Positions 26,636 to 40,153 of a DNA stretch of 64,000 nt are shown here, piece by piece (the first letter of the stretch is position 1; the number at the start of each line of letters is the position of its first letter). The position numbers and the translations under genes are program-made. Origin of the DNA: Allolobophora icterica (Eukaryota > Annelida > Clitellata > Crassiclitellata > Lumbricidae); contig OY744605.1 in NCBI GenBank assembly GCA_963556255.1, positions 8,005,291-8,069,290 of the forward strand. Reading direction: 5' to 3'. Below the pieces are notes generated by a model. It was not told the DNA's origin. It did no database searches and saw only the letters and a program-made list of their open reading frames with translations.

Positions 26636-28127
26636 TTACAGCGACCTAACCATGGGTGTATTGGCTATATAGTTTAATTCCGTCACTGCTTGTACTCTAA
26701 CATTTACTGTGCATATTCTCGAATTGTCAACGGCCTTTGATCTCGTGTGACGAATTTAAACCTTGGAATAAAAAAAACCATATTGTCATTCAAATTTGAT
26801 ACAAACTGATGATATCATCGGGTCTGGCAGTTACCATAATGCCTCAAGTAATCGTTAGTTACGTTCAACAATTTATTCTATTATTCATTCATTCATTTAT
26901 ATAGCTCAATCACACCGCGAGTCGTAAGATGTCGCTCAACTGGAAAATATTTTGTCGCCGACCGTACTAAACTTGCAACAGTTTCAACAACAGTTTTCTA
27001 CGTTTATTATTCATGCTAAAACAGTCACACTGCTCTGCAATCTACAATCAAATTGCTTTCAAATGAACTGTTATGGACCTAGCTGAAATAAGAAAAGAAG
27101 GCCCAAAACTGTTACTTGCTTGACCCCGTTGACCTTAACCTTGACCCGATTTTTACCCCTCTTCCATCCACTTACGATTTAGTTTTGACTAAGCGCATGT
27201 GAACAAGCTGGTTCCCCAGACTTCGCTGTTATGGGATAGTTTAAGCATCTGCTGAAATTACGAAGTTAATGTGGTTTATGAATACATAATAATATTGGAA
27301 AAACGTTTGAGTTTTAGATTAAGTAATTTTTAACGGCACCTTATGGTTCCCAGGGGCGTTGAAGTTCAGCTATCTTTCGTAACGATACGAGTTAAGCCTC
27401 ACAGACAGCGTTTCTTTGTTTTAAACTTACTTATAAGACGAGTAGAAACTTTAAAAAGGTGTTGAATGTAGTTTATTCATAGCATTAGTATAACTAAAAA
27501 AGGCGTTGTGAAAACTGTCATGCTCGTCGTCTCTTACTTATAGGATGAATAGAAGATTTAAAAGAGGTGTGTAAGGGACGGCTCCTCTTCTGTGGCTTTC
27601 AGTTCGTGAACAATTATGAAGAAAATTTACAATGCCTGACGACAAAACAATGGATTTTCATGATATAAAAATAGCCTTAAGCTGTACAGTGTTATGTCAG
27701 ATATCATGCTCACTGCATTTTCGCCAGACTATTGTCTGCTTTACGCCATTATCAGCATAATCGTCACCTTCGTCATCTTCATAATCATCATCATCATTGT
27801 CATTACCATCATCGTCGTTGTCACCTTCATTATTATTAACATGATTTTTCCCTTGTAAAGATCTGAAAAGTTTAGATCAATATAAATGTATACGTGTTTC
27901 TGTTGCGAGCGTACTGCTATAGACCATGCTCATTTACAAATGAATTGATCGGATGAAATCTTTCACCACCGCTGCCCGCTTGAATAGGTGCCCCCGTTTA
28001 CGGACCAAGTGCACATGGGACCACCACCGTTATCGTCATCTTCACGGAGACCATTTAAAATGGTCGCCAAACAAACAGAGGGTTGATGTGAGATATAATA
28101 CTTCAATTAATTATATATCTGTTCTGT

Positions 28128-28192
28128 GCTTCGAATCCCCGACATATCGTTGACATCCAAACAGGCTAACCACTAGAATATTGCTCACCTGC
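28128..28192 (-). repeat. tRNA-derived SINE head, family 2
   Basis: On the minus strand CTAGTGGTTAGCCTG (A-box) is followed about 35 bases later by GGGGATTCGAAGC (B-box). The same arrangement occurs at 30769-30834, 37779-37836 and 38497-38563. A GGAT-rich microsatellite lies upstream in most copies. Confidence 0.6.
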
Positions 28193-28306
28193 ATACGCCC
28201 ATTGCCTAGCCCCAGCCATTAGTCCATCCACCCATCCACCAACCACCCTTATCCATCCATCCACCCACCCACCCATCCGTCCATCCATCCATCCTTTCAC
28301 CCATTC

Positions 28307-29466
<1,160 letters not shown>

Positions 29467-29802
29467 ACCCATTCATCCATCTACCCACCCATCTACACAT
29501 CTATCCATCCTCCCACACATCGATCCATCCACCCAGTGGCGTAACCAGGACTTCAAATAAATTACGCAGTTTCTAAAACTAAGGGCGTGCGGAGGGTCTG
29601 AGAGAGAGACTGCAAATCGGAGAATTTCCACGTTGTTATCATACAGCGCAAAATGGCCTCAACGATCGCAAATGAGTAATTAGGTTAGTAGGTAGTTTCT
29701 GTTTAAAGTTGTTTTGTTCCAACAAGATGATGGACATCATTGGGCGCTTCAAGAAAAGAACAAAATCGCATATAAGGAAGAAGGACAACAAATGACTCTA
29801 AG

Positions 29803-29840
29803 ACACCTTTGAAAAGCGTTTACTGAAGGCTATATAAAAG
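29803..29840 (+). promoter_or_regulatory. ACACCTTTGAAAAGCG / TATATAAAA module
   Basis: ACACC at 29803, TATATAAAA at 29831, distance 28. Plus orientation although the adjacent LINE relic is minus, unlike the copies at 48760 and 62139. Confidence 0.35.
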
Positions 29841-30300
29841 ACATATTTCGTGATGGTTGTAAATTAGTGTACATAATGGTTATACAGGAATGGCAATCGT
29901 AATCGTAAACTCCAAATTAATAAAGCGCTACTCTAAAGTAAAGCACCAACTTATTCACGAGCGCTGCGTCGTATCAGAGGGGTTGTCCAGAGAGCGATGT
30001 CCATTGTAGGTCCGAATCCGGTTTGCACAGAGAGACCGGAGTGAGACAGAGCAGCTGTTCCGGCGGTTTCGTTGAGGACGAGAAAGCTTGGAAGGCAGAG
30101 GATCGGATGGATTAGCGTAGGAATTCCTGAAAAGGTTCAATTTGGAGTGAAAAGCGACCGTGTTGCCTCGATCATGCTAATTTACCAATGAATTGATCGG
30201 GTGAAATCCTCCAACACCGCTGACCGTTTGAATGGTGGCCACGTCATTCAAGGACCCGTTTACAGATCACGTACGTTATCGTGGTCTTCATGGAAACAGT

Positions 30301-30708
30301 TCATTCATTCATTCATTCATTCATTCTGAAAATTTATATAGCGCTCCTTCAAGATACCTACTCAGGTGCGCTCCCAGCTCAGCCACGGCTAAAAAAGAGA
30401 GACTTGAGCGATTTATGAAATGCAGGCAAATTATTCAGAGGTAGGCCTAGTAATCGCAGTTCCAGCGGGAGCCCATTCCAAGTGGATGGACCCACAACTG
30501 AGGAAGCCCGGCGCTGCCCAATCGAAGAACGAGCACGTGGGACCAAGAGCTCCCCTCTGGCCGAGGAGCGTAGTGCCCGACGTGCTACGACGTCGGATAC
30601 CGGGCGGCAAAGGTCACGAAGGTAAGATGGAGCGCAGCCTAGAAGACAACGAGAGACCAAGGCAGCGATCTGATAGGAAACACGCTGCCTGTTGGACATT
30701 GACAACAC
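30301..30708 (-). pseudogene. LINE reverse-transcriptase C-terminal fragment
   Basis: The minus strand encodes APSYLRDLCRPVSDV, LLVPRARSSIGQRRASSV and GPSTWNGLPLELR, the C-terminal pattern of L2/CR1-like LINEs, related to the element inside PolB (YLCDLICRPLSVA, LLVPRTRTSMAQ). The 3' end runs through TATATAGCGC into a (TGAAT)n-type tail. Confidence 0.75.
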
Positions 30709-31429
30709 ACAGAGAGGGTGGATGTGAGATAGAATTCTTCAATAATTTAATTATTTATCCGTTCTGTGCCTCGAATCCCCCACGTATCATTTGAATGTCC
30801 AACAGGCTAACCACTAGAATTCTCCTCGCCTGCATCCGTCCATTGCGTGGCCCCAGCCATTAGTCCATTCACCCATCCATCTACTCACACATCTATCCAC
30901 AAACCACCCACCATCCAGCCACCTACCCATTCATTCATCCGTCAATCCACCATTCCACTCACCGACCCACCCACCCATCCATCCACCGTTCCACCCGCAC
31001 ATCCATACACCCATTCATTAACCTAAACATCCAACCATCCATCCATCCTTCCACCCAATCATTCACCCGCCTTTTCACCCACCTATCATTCAACAACAGA
31101 ATAGTTAGAAATAAAAAATCAGCTACTCTTATACACCTTTTAAACGCTGTTACAACAATTATATATTCTAGTCGTTAATACTCCAGAAATAGTTACGGTG
31201 TCGCTAATCACTGGATACCACAATCATTGTCCTGCAGTTATTTATATCAAATCCCGCGAGGGCGGAAATTTCGTTTGAGTTTTCTCCTGCTTCGTGTGCG
31301 CCCCCTAGCAAACTCAGCCATAATGAATACACTGACCATACGCCGTCGGTGGGAAGATCAGACGGCCAGGCGTCAGAGAGGTGTGTCCACCAACCATAAT
31401 AAACCGAGGCCAAGAAAATGAAGTCACCA

Positions 31430-32540
31430 TCACTTCACACCCATGGCTGCCTCATCTTCTTCTATATCCAGATATATTATGCTGAAAATGGTCCCATAAG
31501 AAGATATCGATAAACGGTTGGAATCAATTCAATCATTGTTTCGACATCATTATTATTATCATCATATTCGTCATCGTCACGATCATCCTCATCATCATTA
31601 TCGTTATTTATCGTTGACAATATATTTTTTTATTTATTAGGACGACATCAAACCTGGAACTTACTACACGCTTACTTGAATTAAATCCGCCTTTCTCTAT
31701 AGTCGGGCAGTGCCAGTCTCGAGGCTTCATAAAGGAGGATGGTGACGCTATTCATCCAAGCAGATTTTATTCCCACGAAAAACACTCAGAGACATGACTA
31801 AAATGTTTTTACTAACGCCATATATTTATTAACTAGTGTATTTTCCCGTCATATTTATGACGGCAGTATATAGTGTTAGAGTATTTGCCCGTTATATTAT
31901 GACGTCATATTATAGGCCTATATGTATCGTTGGTTATCGCCATCGTCAAGACCGCCGTCGTCAAGACAACCGATTTATGTTTCACAATAGAACAGAAGCC
32001 GTTTGTGACGTAGCGTCCTCCGACAGACAAATTTGCATATAAGGAAACTATATTAATAGATTGCGCTAATTTAGTATGAAATAAAATAAAATAATGACGA
32101 GCGAGTCAGGTAAGGTAGAAGAAGACGAGCAGTCCCTACCACACCTTTTCTAAGCTTTACAATGGCACTATAAAAAATATAAACTGAAGAAAAAGGGCAG
32201 TTCCTTAGGTTCCTCCAATCCTGCGTGTGCTCATTTTCTGAGCATTGCAATGGTCCTATAAGTAGCAATAAGAGAAGCTGTCTGTTGTGAATGAAGTGTT
32301 AACGATTTCATTTTCTTATCCTGGGAATAATGAAGGCGGGTGGCCAGTCCTCTCCCTCTGCGTCTCATCTTCCTACCTACATTGTACGGTCAGTGTACTC
32401 ATTATAGCTTATTAGACTAGGAGTGCAGGTGAGGCAGAAATCTGGAACCAAAAATGTCTGCCCTGACGGAGATTTGAACCCTTGACCTCTCGATTGACAG
32501 TCCAGCACGTTAACCACTATATACTATCGAGCGGTCTCAA
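31430..32540 (+). repeat. ATC-bearing repeat copy followed by SINE family 1 head
   Basis: GTTGGAATCAATTCAATCATTG (31517) precedes a short imperfect ATC array, then GGACGACATCAAACCTGG. An embedded piece (31840-32050, CGTCATATTATAGGCC, GTCAAGACAACCG) recurs at 32645-32760. An ACACC/TATAAAA module sits at 32141/32169, and the tRNA-like head is on the minus strand at 32464-32538 (GGTTCAAATCTCC B-box region, GTTAACGTGCTGGACTGTCA). Confidence 0.65.
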
Positions 32541-34370
32541 AATGTGCCAGCAAACAGTGTACTACGGTGTTATTACATACTAGCTGTAAACCCGTGAAAA
32601 ATCACGGTATATAAAAAACAATTATTATTGCAGTGATAACAATAACGTCATATTATAGGCCTAGAGCCGTCGTCAAGACAACCGTCGCCAAGGCGGCAGC
32701 ATAGTGACGTCACAATAGTGTTTGTTTACGGGACAGACGAACAACGGTTATTATGTAAGTTGATAGACACCATTTAATCGTTTTAATCCTAAATTATATA
32801 GAACTCAAATTCCTAAGATGGCACTTGTTACAAACTGACCTTGCTAAGCTATCCATAAGGTGTTTACTCTTCACACAATTCGCCTTTGATACCATAAGAC
32901 CTCGCTAAGCTGTCGTCATATCCAACGTTGCCGTTTTCGAGTGGGGCCAAACCCAAGGCCGGATAAAGGAGGAGTGCGACGTTAATGGCTCTGGCAGCCA
33001 AAAGGTGTCGGTAAACACTAAACACTGAACATGTCGGTGCAATTGTCATCTATGATGCTGTGATAACTATAGAGAAATTTTCTAGTTCAACGTCAACGGC
33101 CTTTGAAGCCATAAAAAATCTTTTCATTCTTGGAATCCAATCGCTACATGGAAAACTATTAATAAATAAAAAAACGTCATCTCAACATCTATGGTCTTGG
33201 AAGCCATAAGATGCTGTTTAACAATGTTCAATCCAACCATTGGTTTAAACTTCGGCACTGCCGTTTTTACAGTGCCAGTCCTAAACCTGGATAAGGGGGA
33301 GGGCGACGTCTATCATCCTTGTTATGGCATGACACGGCATCGTTAAACAGAAGCGAAACACAATGATTTAGACATATTTTTATAAATATCATTTTGGATA
33401 ATATTTACTCTCATGTTGTAACTTTAAGACTGCCTGATCAATCTAAGATTCCGTAGAAACCTTTAACGCGCGTTAAAAATACGTTATATAGAAGTTAATT
33501 TCCTACCAGCACTCATTCACTGGTTTCTTGTATATTGTCATAAACTCCACCACTGTTTGTAATCTGGTAGTGCCAGTCTCAAGTGTGGGGAAAGGAAGAG
33601 AGCAACGCCAATCATCTTTGTTAGGATACAGTGTCGTTAAACAGCAACTATATATATTAGCTTAGCTAACATATTGTCATTTAAAAAGCTACAACAATCG
33701 TTAGTTACGTTCAATAAGAAATTTATGAAGTCATTCATTCATAGTTTTATATAGCGCCTCTCCACAACTCAGATGCGCTCAATCACTTCACCATTCGTAA
33801 GATGTCGTTCAACTGTAAAACTATTTCGTCGCCGATCGTACTAAACTTGCAACAGTCTCAGAAACGACCGTTTCCAGCCTCTTCTTATTCGAGCTAAAAA
33901 TGGTGCAAAAAGTAAACTGCTCTTCTCTGTTTCAAGGCCTACTTATAACACGACTACAAACCTTTAAAAGGTGTCTGCAAAATGAACTAATGGGATTGAT
34001 ACAACTAAAAAGAGGTGTTCAAGATGTTGGCGGATCTTCGTCTTTTACTTATAGGATAAATTTATGATTTAAAACAGGTTTATAAGGGACCGATACTCTT
34101 CTGTGGATGGCAGTTCATGGGTAGTTATGGGGAAGAGTCATAATGCCTTTCGACAAAACTGTGGTCTTTCATGATATAAAAACCACATAAACTGTGTTGT
34201 GATATGTCATTCGACAAAACTGTGGTCTTTCATGATATAAAAGCCACATAAACTGTGTTGTGATATGTCAGACATCGTGCTGACTGGATTTTCCCTAGAT
34301 AATCATCTGCTCCAAGCCATAATCACCATAGTGGTTTACCAGATGATTATCTTCGAATCCTCATAATCAT
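32541..34370. other. Repeat mosaic, no gene
   Basis: Second copy of the CGTCATATTATAGGCC piece, several GACGTCAACGGCCTTTGAAG and GGATAAAGGAGGAG pieces, a LINE 3'-end trace TATATAGCGCCTCTC (33756), and a minus-strand triplet of ACACC/TATA modules (33947-34080). Confidence 0.6.
34149..34270 (+). repeat. 61-bp tandem duplication
   Basis: 34149-34209 and 34210-34270 differ at one base (TTCGACAAAACTGTGGTCTT...). A recent local event inside an older repeat whose single form is seen at 7250 and 37460. Confidence 0.96.
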
Positions 34371-35560
34371 CATTATCACTATCATCATTTTAATCATCGT
34401 CGTCGTCATCACCATCATCATTATTATTGCTATTTTTAATTGACAAAATTATTTGAGTTATTAGGACGACATCAGCCAATAATATTGTTTGATATATTAG
34501 GACCACAGCAAACCTGGAACTGACTGGATCCTTAATTGAATTAAATCTGCCTCTGCCCTTAGTCGGGCTATGCCAGTCCGTAGACTCTATAAAGGAGTAG
34601 ATGACGTTTCTAATCATCTAAACAGATACTATCCCAGGTTGCAAAGTGAATGGTCTGCGAGGCGAGGCGTGATAAACCACGGAAAATTCAGTTAACTCTG
34701 AGACAGACTTAAGATGTTTTAACTAACGCCGTGTATTTACTAATTGCGTTAGTTTTAGTTTGAGATTATATAAAATAACGAGGAGCAAGTTAGGATAGGT
34801 AAGGTCGACGTCAAGAGATTTGATAACCCTAAAATGTCAGCAAGGAGAAGAAAAGAAGTGCAGTCCCTTACACACCTTTTCTAAGTTTGCAATCACCCTA
34901 TAAATATGAGTAGAAGACATGGCGCACATCATTTACATAGCTGCTATTTCTAAGATTTACGATTACGTTTACGATCTGGGCATCCACGGAATTGAAGGGA
35001 CAGACGCACTCAACTCAACGGCACGTCTAAGACACCTTTAAAACGCTCTTTATGTGCGGCATATATAAATTTTCTGCCAACCGTTCTAAGATCATACAGT
35101 TCTAAATTCGGTATTTCTGATTGTGTTACATTTCGTTCATTTAATCGCCAAATATCTAAAAACTTAACATTATTTTCCTCTTAGAAGTTAAGCACTATAT
35201 TGTTTAATTGCATTACATGTCACCATAGCATAGCACATAGCCTATATTCAAATAAGAATCTAGTGTCACGATTTTGTGTCTAAATTCATTGCTGTACACA
35301 GAACCTTAATATAGTTAACTGTAATTTTGGTGTGGTTAAACAATGAATATTAGAGGCATTGTAAAGTTTAGTTTTGGCACCTTTAAACGGTGTCTTTTGG
35401 ACGCATAAGATTTCTGGTTTTCATTGTATCGTATACATCCTATAATTGTTGTCAACGGCCTTTGTTATCATAAAACGATGTTAAACCTTGGAAAAAATAA
35501 TTCAAAAAAGGTTATCAGTTGGTCCTTGCTACTTGGATATATATACAGGAATGGCAATGG
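34370..35560 (+). repeat. ATC-repeat right arm with two ACACC/TATA modules
   Basis: Short ATC array (34365-34430), GGACGACATCAGCC arm, GTCGGGCTATGCCAGTCC piece, then modules at 34872/34899 and 35032/35062. No gene. Confidence 0.6.
35032..35069 (+). promoter_or_regulatory. ACACCTTTAAAACGC / TATATAAA module
   Basis: ACACC at 35032, TATATAAA at 35062, distance 30; a close match to the consensus. Confidence 0.35.
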
Positions 35561-35569
35561 TAATCATAA

Positions 35570-35830
35570 TCTACAAATATCTAAAGCGCAACTGTAAAGG
35601 TAAGCGTAACGCACTACCTTATTAACGAGCGCTGCTTCGTATAAGAGCGTTTGTCCAGAGATCGATGTCCACTGGAGGTCCGAGTCCGGTTGTCAGACAA
35701 AGCAGAGACAGACAGAGTAGCTGCTACGGCGGATTTCGTTGAGGATGAGAAAGCTTGGAAAGCGGAGTATAAGTTAGGGTAGAAATGCTTAAAGAGATGA
35801 GACTTCAATTCGGAGTGGAAAGCCAGTGAG
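35570..35830 (-). repeat. LINE C-terminal relic and tail
   Basis: The minus strand encodes MKSHLFKHFYPNLYSAFQAF and the RTRTSSGHRSLD tail, parallel to 5166-5351 and 29955-30140. Confidence 0.6.
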
Positions 35831-35888
35831 TAACATGCAGAAGCATAGTTCGAGAATTCGCATTTTACGAATTTTAAGAATTTTAAAA

Positions 35889-35945
35889 ATTCACGAATTT
35901 CAACGAATTTTAAAACTGCAGTTTTAAAATTCGTAAAAATTCGTG
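35889..35945. repeat. 26-bp inverted repeat, AT-rich
   Basis: CACGAATTTCAACGAATTTT... and its inverted copy around a central TGCA, with about two mismatches. AATTCGT words also recur just outside it. Confidence 0.85.
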
Positions 35946-35949
35946 AAAT

Positions 35950-37500
35950 AATAAAATAATTGAATTCTTTGCTATGGCAACGAATTTTATTATTTGTTTA
36001 CTTTCAACTTGATAAGCAAGTAAATGTCAATGTTATAGGCAATCAATCAGCCAGCCGTAAGAGATAGCTGACTAGCAACACAATAGTACTGATATTCAGT
36101 TACTGTTCTACTTGAAGTCTTGAACTTCGATTTCTATCATAGTTGCGGTGTGTGATTGTGAGTGTCAGTCAGCAGAACGAAAAACCAATATTGTCCCAGC
36201 TCCAGTGTCACTAGCACAGCTTGCAACCGAAAGAGTAGGGGAAGGGAGGAGAGGGCAGGGTAGGGGAGAGGAGGGAGGACCCATGCACCCAGAGACAAAA
36301 GCAGAAGTCGGCGAAAATTAAATGGTTTATTTGTAATTGTGTTAATTTTCATAAAATCGGGTAACATCGTAAAAGGTTTAAGAGCTTTAAGAGATTTGAT
36401 GTTGAGTTAGATATGATCAAGGTTTTTGGAATTTTTCAAAGAACTTTTGCATTGTATATAATTGGCAGTTAACTGCGTGAAATTGTTTGCTCCTGAATTG
36501 ATTTTCGCAGCATTTTGGCAGAAACTGTCTTTGCTTTTCCTTTGCAGTTTACTGGATTATACTTTCTGTTTCAGTTTGAAGCGTCCGATACGACAAAAAA
36601 ACAAAGCAAACAAACGATTGGGTCTTTGTTGGTAATTTGATTTCGGTTATCGCGTTGTTTGTTCGTACTAGAGATCCGAAGGTCGTCTTGTTTGATGTTC
36701 TTCATAAGCGCTGAAATTACTTCATAGACTTCTAAGGTTCTTATCATAAAAAATGTAGAAAAGCAGAGGTTCGTCAAGGTTTAATGATGGCTTCATTAAT
36801 GAGGCGATTTATGAAGGAGATGAGTCAACGATGGTGGAAGAGATGTCTTCTCCAGATCAAATCAACCGATCTGTCTCAAAATTAGAAGAATTTGGAGAAA
36901 AAGAAAATGCAGATAAGTTAAACGCAGAAAAAAAAACAGAAGAGCAGATGAAATTAAGATTGAACATCGCTTACGATTTTGTTTTGACTAAGCGCATGTG
37001 AACAAGCTGGTTCCCGCGATTTCGCTTTTATTGGCTAGCTTAATGATCGGCAGTAGCTACCAAGTTTATTAGGTTTCTGAATATAATATGATAATGTTTG
37101 AAAAACTTTGAAAGGTGTCTCAAGAGCGTTGTGTTGTTATGTTTAACGGAACCCTGTGTGGCTCCCAGGGTCGTTGACGGCGGCCTTCAACCTTATTGTG
37201 ACGTCTCAACTAAATTCAGGAGGAACTGCTCCTCTTTATTTTTCAGAATACTTTATAAGATTAGTACAAAGCGTTAAAAAGGTGTTAAAGATAAAGAATT
37301 TATAAAATTATATGACCAAAGAGAGATGTTGAAGGAACGGGTGAGCTTATCGTTTTTCACTTATAGGATGAATATAGAATTTAAAAGTGGTTTGTAAAGG
37401 ATTGATGCACTTCTGTGGTTGGTAGTTCGTGTATAATTATGGAGAAGAGTTAGCTTGCCTCTCGATAAAACTGTGGTTTTTTCATGATGTAAAAACCAAA
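35950..37500. other. Repeat mosaic, no gene
   Basis: Includes a GGGAGAGGAGGGAGGACCC purine tract (36240-36280; similar at 52620-52670), the conserved stretch also at 7500-7770 (36330-36620), and minus-strand ACACC/TATA modules at 37137, 37296 and about 37390. Confidence 0.55.
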
Positions 37501-39180
37501 TGAACTGTGTTATAAGTTCAGATAAGTATAAATGTAGACGTTTTTCTAGAGCGACAGTATGGTCTCGAACCTGCTCATTTATCAAACGGGTGAAATTCTT
37601 CACCACCACTACCCGTTTTAATGGTGCCACGTCATTTAAAGTCCCGTTTACGGACCAAGTACACATGGTACCACCACCGTTATCGTCATCTTCATGGAAA
37701 CCATTTAATAGGGTCCTCAAACTAAGATAGGGTGGCTATGTGAGATAGAATTCTTCAATTAATTATTTATCCGATCTGTGCTTCGAATCACCGACATAAT
37801 TATCGGTTGACTAACCACTAGAATACTGCTCACCCGAATAAGATCATAGCGTACCCCAGTCATTAGGTCACTGATCCTTCTTTTTCTACAGATAGCAGGC
37901 TTCGAAGTTTATGCGGTATAAGAATATACAATAATGTTTGAAAAACTGTTAAAGGTGTCTTAAAACTGTTGTATTAAATTCTGTTTAACCGAAGCGTATG
38001 TTTCCCAGAGCCGTTTAGCAATGGGAGCATCAAATTGTTACTGATCGTGTTAATTTTTAAAGACTACTTATAATATGATATGAAACTTTAAAAAGGTGTT
38101 GGAGATATATAATATACATCCAAAAGAAGGTGTTGAAGATACTGTTATGCTCTTCGTCTTTCACTTATAGGGTGGATATAGGATTTAAAACAATTTTGTA
38201 ATGGACTGACACACTTCTCTGACTGACAGTTCGTGTATAATTATGTAGACGAGTCTGTCGAAAAACTGTGTTTCTTCATGGCATAAAAACCACATAAACT
38301 CTGTTAAAGGTTTAGATAAATATAAATGTACACGTGTTTCTAGAGCGACCATATCGTCTCGACAATTGATCGAGTGAAATTCTTCACCACCACTACCGTT
38401 ATCGTCATCTTCATGGAGACCATTTAAAATGATCGACAAACAGAGAGAGGGTGGATGTGATATTGAATTCTTAAATTAATTATTTGTCTGATCTGTGCTT
38501 CGAATCCACAGAATATCGGTTGCCAACCCATCAGACTAACCACTAGAATACTGCTCACCTGCGCAAGGCCACTGCGTAGCCCCAGTCATTAGACCATCCA
38601 TCCACCCACCAATATATCCACCCATCCATCTATTCGTCAATCAATGCATCAGTACCTCCATCCATCCTTTCATCCATCGATCAATTCATCCATCCATCAC
38701 CCACTAGTCGATCCACCAGTAGCGCAATCAAAATATCAGAAAAATTTCGTTGTTTCCAACACTGAGAGGAGGAGTATGGGGAGGATCTCGAGGAGGGGGC
38801 TGTGAAAATCGGATAATTTGCACGCTGATATTATGCAACGCAAAATGCCTGTGATACAGAAAATATATAGATCTTCATCTCAGCCTTTAGCAGGCCTTTT
38901 GCATAACAATTTTATTTACCTTTCAAACTACATTTCAAAGACTGCAAATCTGCGTCATTATAAATGGGTAAGTAGGTAGCCTATGTAGTTTCTGTTAAAA
39001 GACGTTGTGTTGTAAGAAGATGATTGTCAGTGGTGGAGTGAACGTCGATCAGACCCTGTGATCCTCATAAGCCTTTTGGACCCCACTGGGCGCTTCTAAG
39101 AAAAGAACAACAAGACACCTTTAAGAAAGTTTACTTGAGGCTATATATAAGACATGTTCCGCGATGGTTCTAAATTGGTT
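37500..39180. other. Repeat mosaic with two SINE family 2 copies
   Basis: Two similar 400-bp units (37500-37860 and 38300-38590) each end in a minus-strand tRNA-like head, with minus-strand ACACC/TATA modules between them (37971, 38100, 38138). A CCATCC tract follows at 38590-38720, and a plus module at 39115/39142. Confidence 0.6.
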
Positions 39181-39239
39181 GTTATCCGGGGAATAGCAAT
39201 CGTAATCGCAAACTGCAAATATCTAAACTAAAGAGTTAC

Positions 39240-39790
39240 TCTAAAGCTAAACGTGAATCACGAACGCTGCGTCGAATCAGACGGATTCTCCAGTGAGAGA
39301 TACCCATTGGAGGTCGGTCCGAATCCGGTTGCGAGAGAGACCAGAGAGAGGCAGAGCAGCTGTTACGGCGTGCTTCGTGGATAATGAGAAAGCTTGGAAG
39401 GCAGAGGATCGGATGGATTAGCGTCGGAGTTCCTGAAAAGGTTCATTTTGGAGTGAGAAAGCCTGTATGGTGATGAGTGGAGGAGCCTGAGGCAGATGAC
39501 ATTAGGTCAGTGGCGGTATTGGCGGAGGAACTGAGAATATGCGGACTTTTGGGGAAATTTGTTGCAGATTCGAAGTACAGTGTGGGATATGGATCATTTG
39601 GAGAACTCGAGGTGAATAGTGACTGGGAGACGGGAGAGAACGAGATAGGAGGTGGATAGGGTAGAGCGATGTGACTGGATGGTGAAGAGATTGCGAAGGT
39701 ACATTTGGTGGGAGTATTAGGTCTTTGAAATGGAAGCGCTCAGAGACTGGATAACTGTGGAGGGGAGGGTGTAATGATAGCACTCTTGGC
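39240..39790 (-). repeat. LINE coding relic and 3' tail
   Basis: Long minus-strand similarity to 5160-5660, including CTCACTCCAAAATGAACC...TTCAGGAACTCCGACGC and GTCTCCCAGTCACTATTCAC. Internally broken. Confidence 0.6.
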
Positions 39791-40153
39791 CAGGAGAGCA
39801 GCAGGAGAGCAGCAGTACGCGCTATATCGTCGTTAATTTAATTCAACCATAATTGCTGTGGATTATTTTCGACAGTTAGTCATTGGCCCCGGCAGACACA
39901 AGATATCGTGAAACAATGGTACGAATTTAATAATAAAACTCAGCTCTTCATATTCGTTGGTTTCGTGAATTTACAAATTTAAAAACTAGCTCAAAGGTAA
40001 GAATGTCGACGTCAATAGCCATGCCATGCACAGGATATCGTTAAACACTGTTAACTACCAATACTTGTTCTACTGTTATTTAGATGAAATCCCCGCCAGG
40101 GCAGAAAATTTTTATATTGGACATCGACTGTTGGCATCAATCAAATCATTGTA

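Larger units (their letters stand above)
25960..28298. other. Repeat mosaic, no gene
   Basis: Carries GACGTCAACGGCCTTT repeat pieces (26089, 26730), three GCCTGGATAAAGGAGGA-type pieces (26260-26460), ACACC/TATA modules at 26510 and 26602, a minus-strand triplet of modules at 27430-27580, and SINE family 2 up to a (CCATCC)n stretch at 28210-28300. Confidence 0.6.
29475..31130. other. Repeat mosaic: CCATCC tracts, LINE tails and SINE family 2
   Basis: An ACACC/TATA module (29803/29831) in plus orientation is followed by a minus-strand LINE-tail relic (29930-30150). A CATTC microsatellite (30300) starts a LINE 3' fragment, then comes a SINE family 2 head (30769-30834) and long CCATCC/CCACC-rich sequence (30840-31090). 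No gene. Confidence 0.6.

Noticed and set aside
30420..30794. Plus-strand 124-codon frame
   Set aside because: Antisense of the LINE RT C-terminal fragment.
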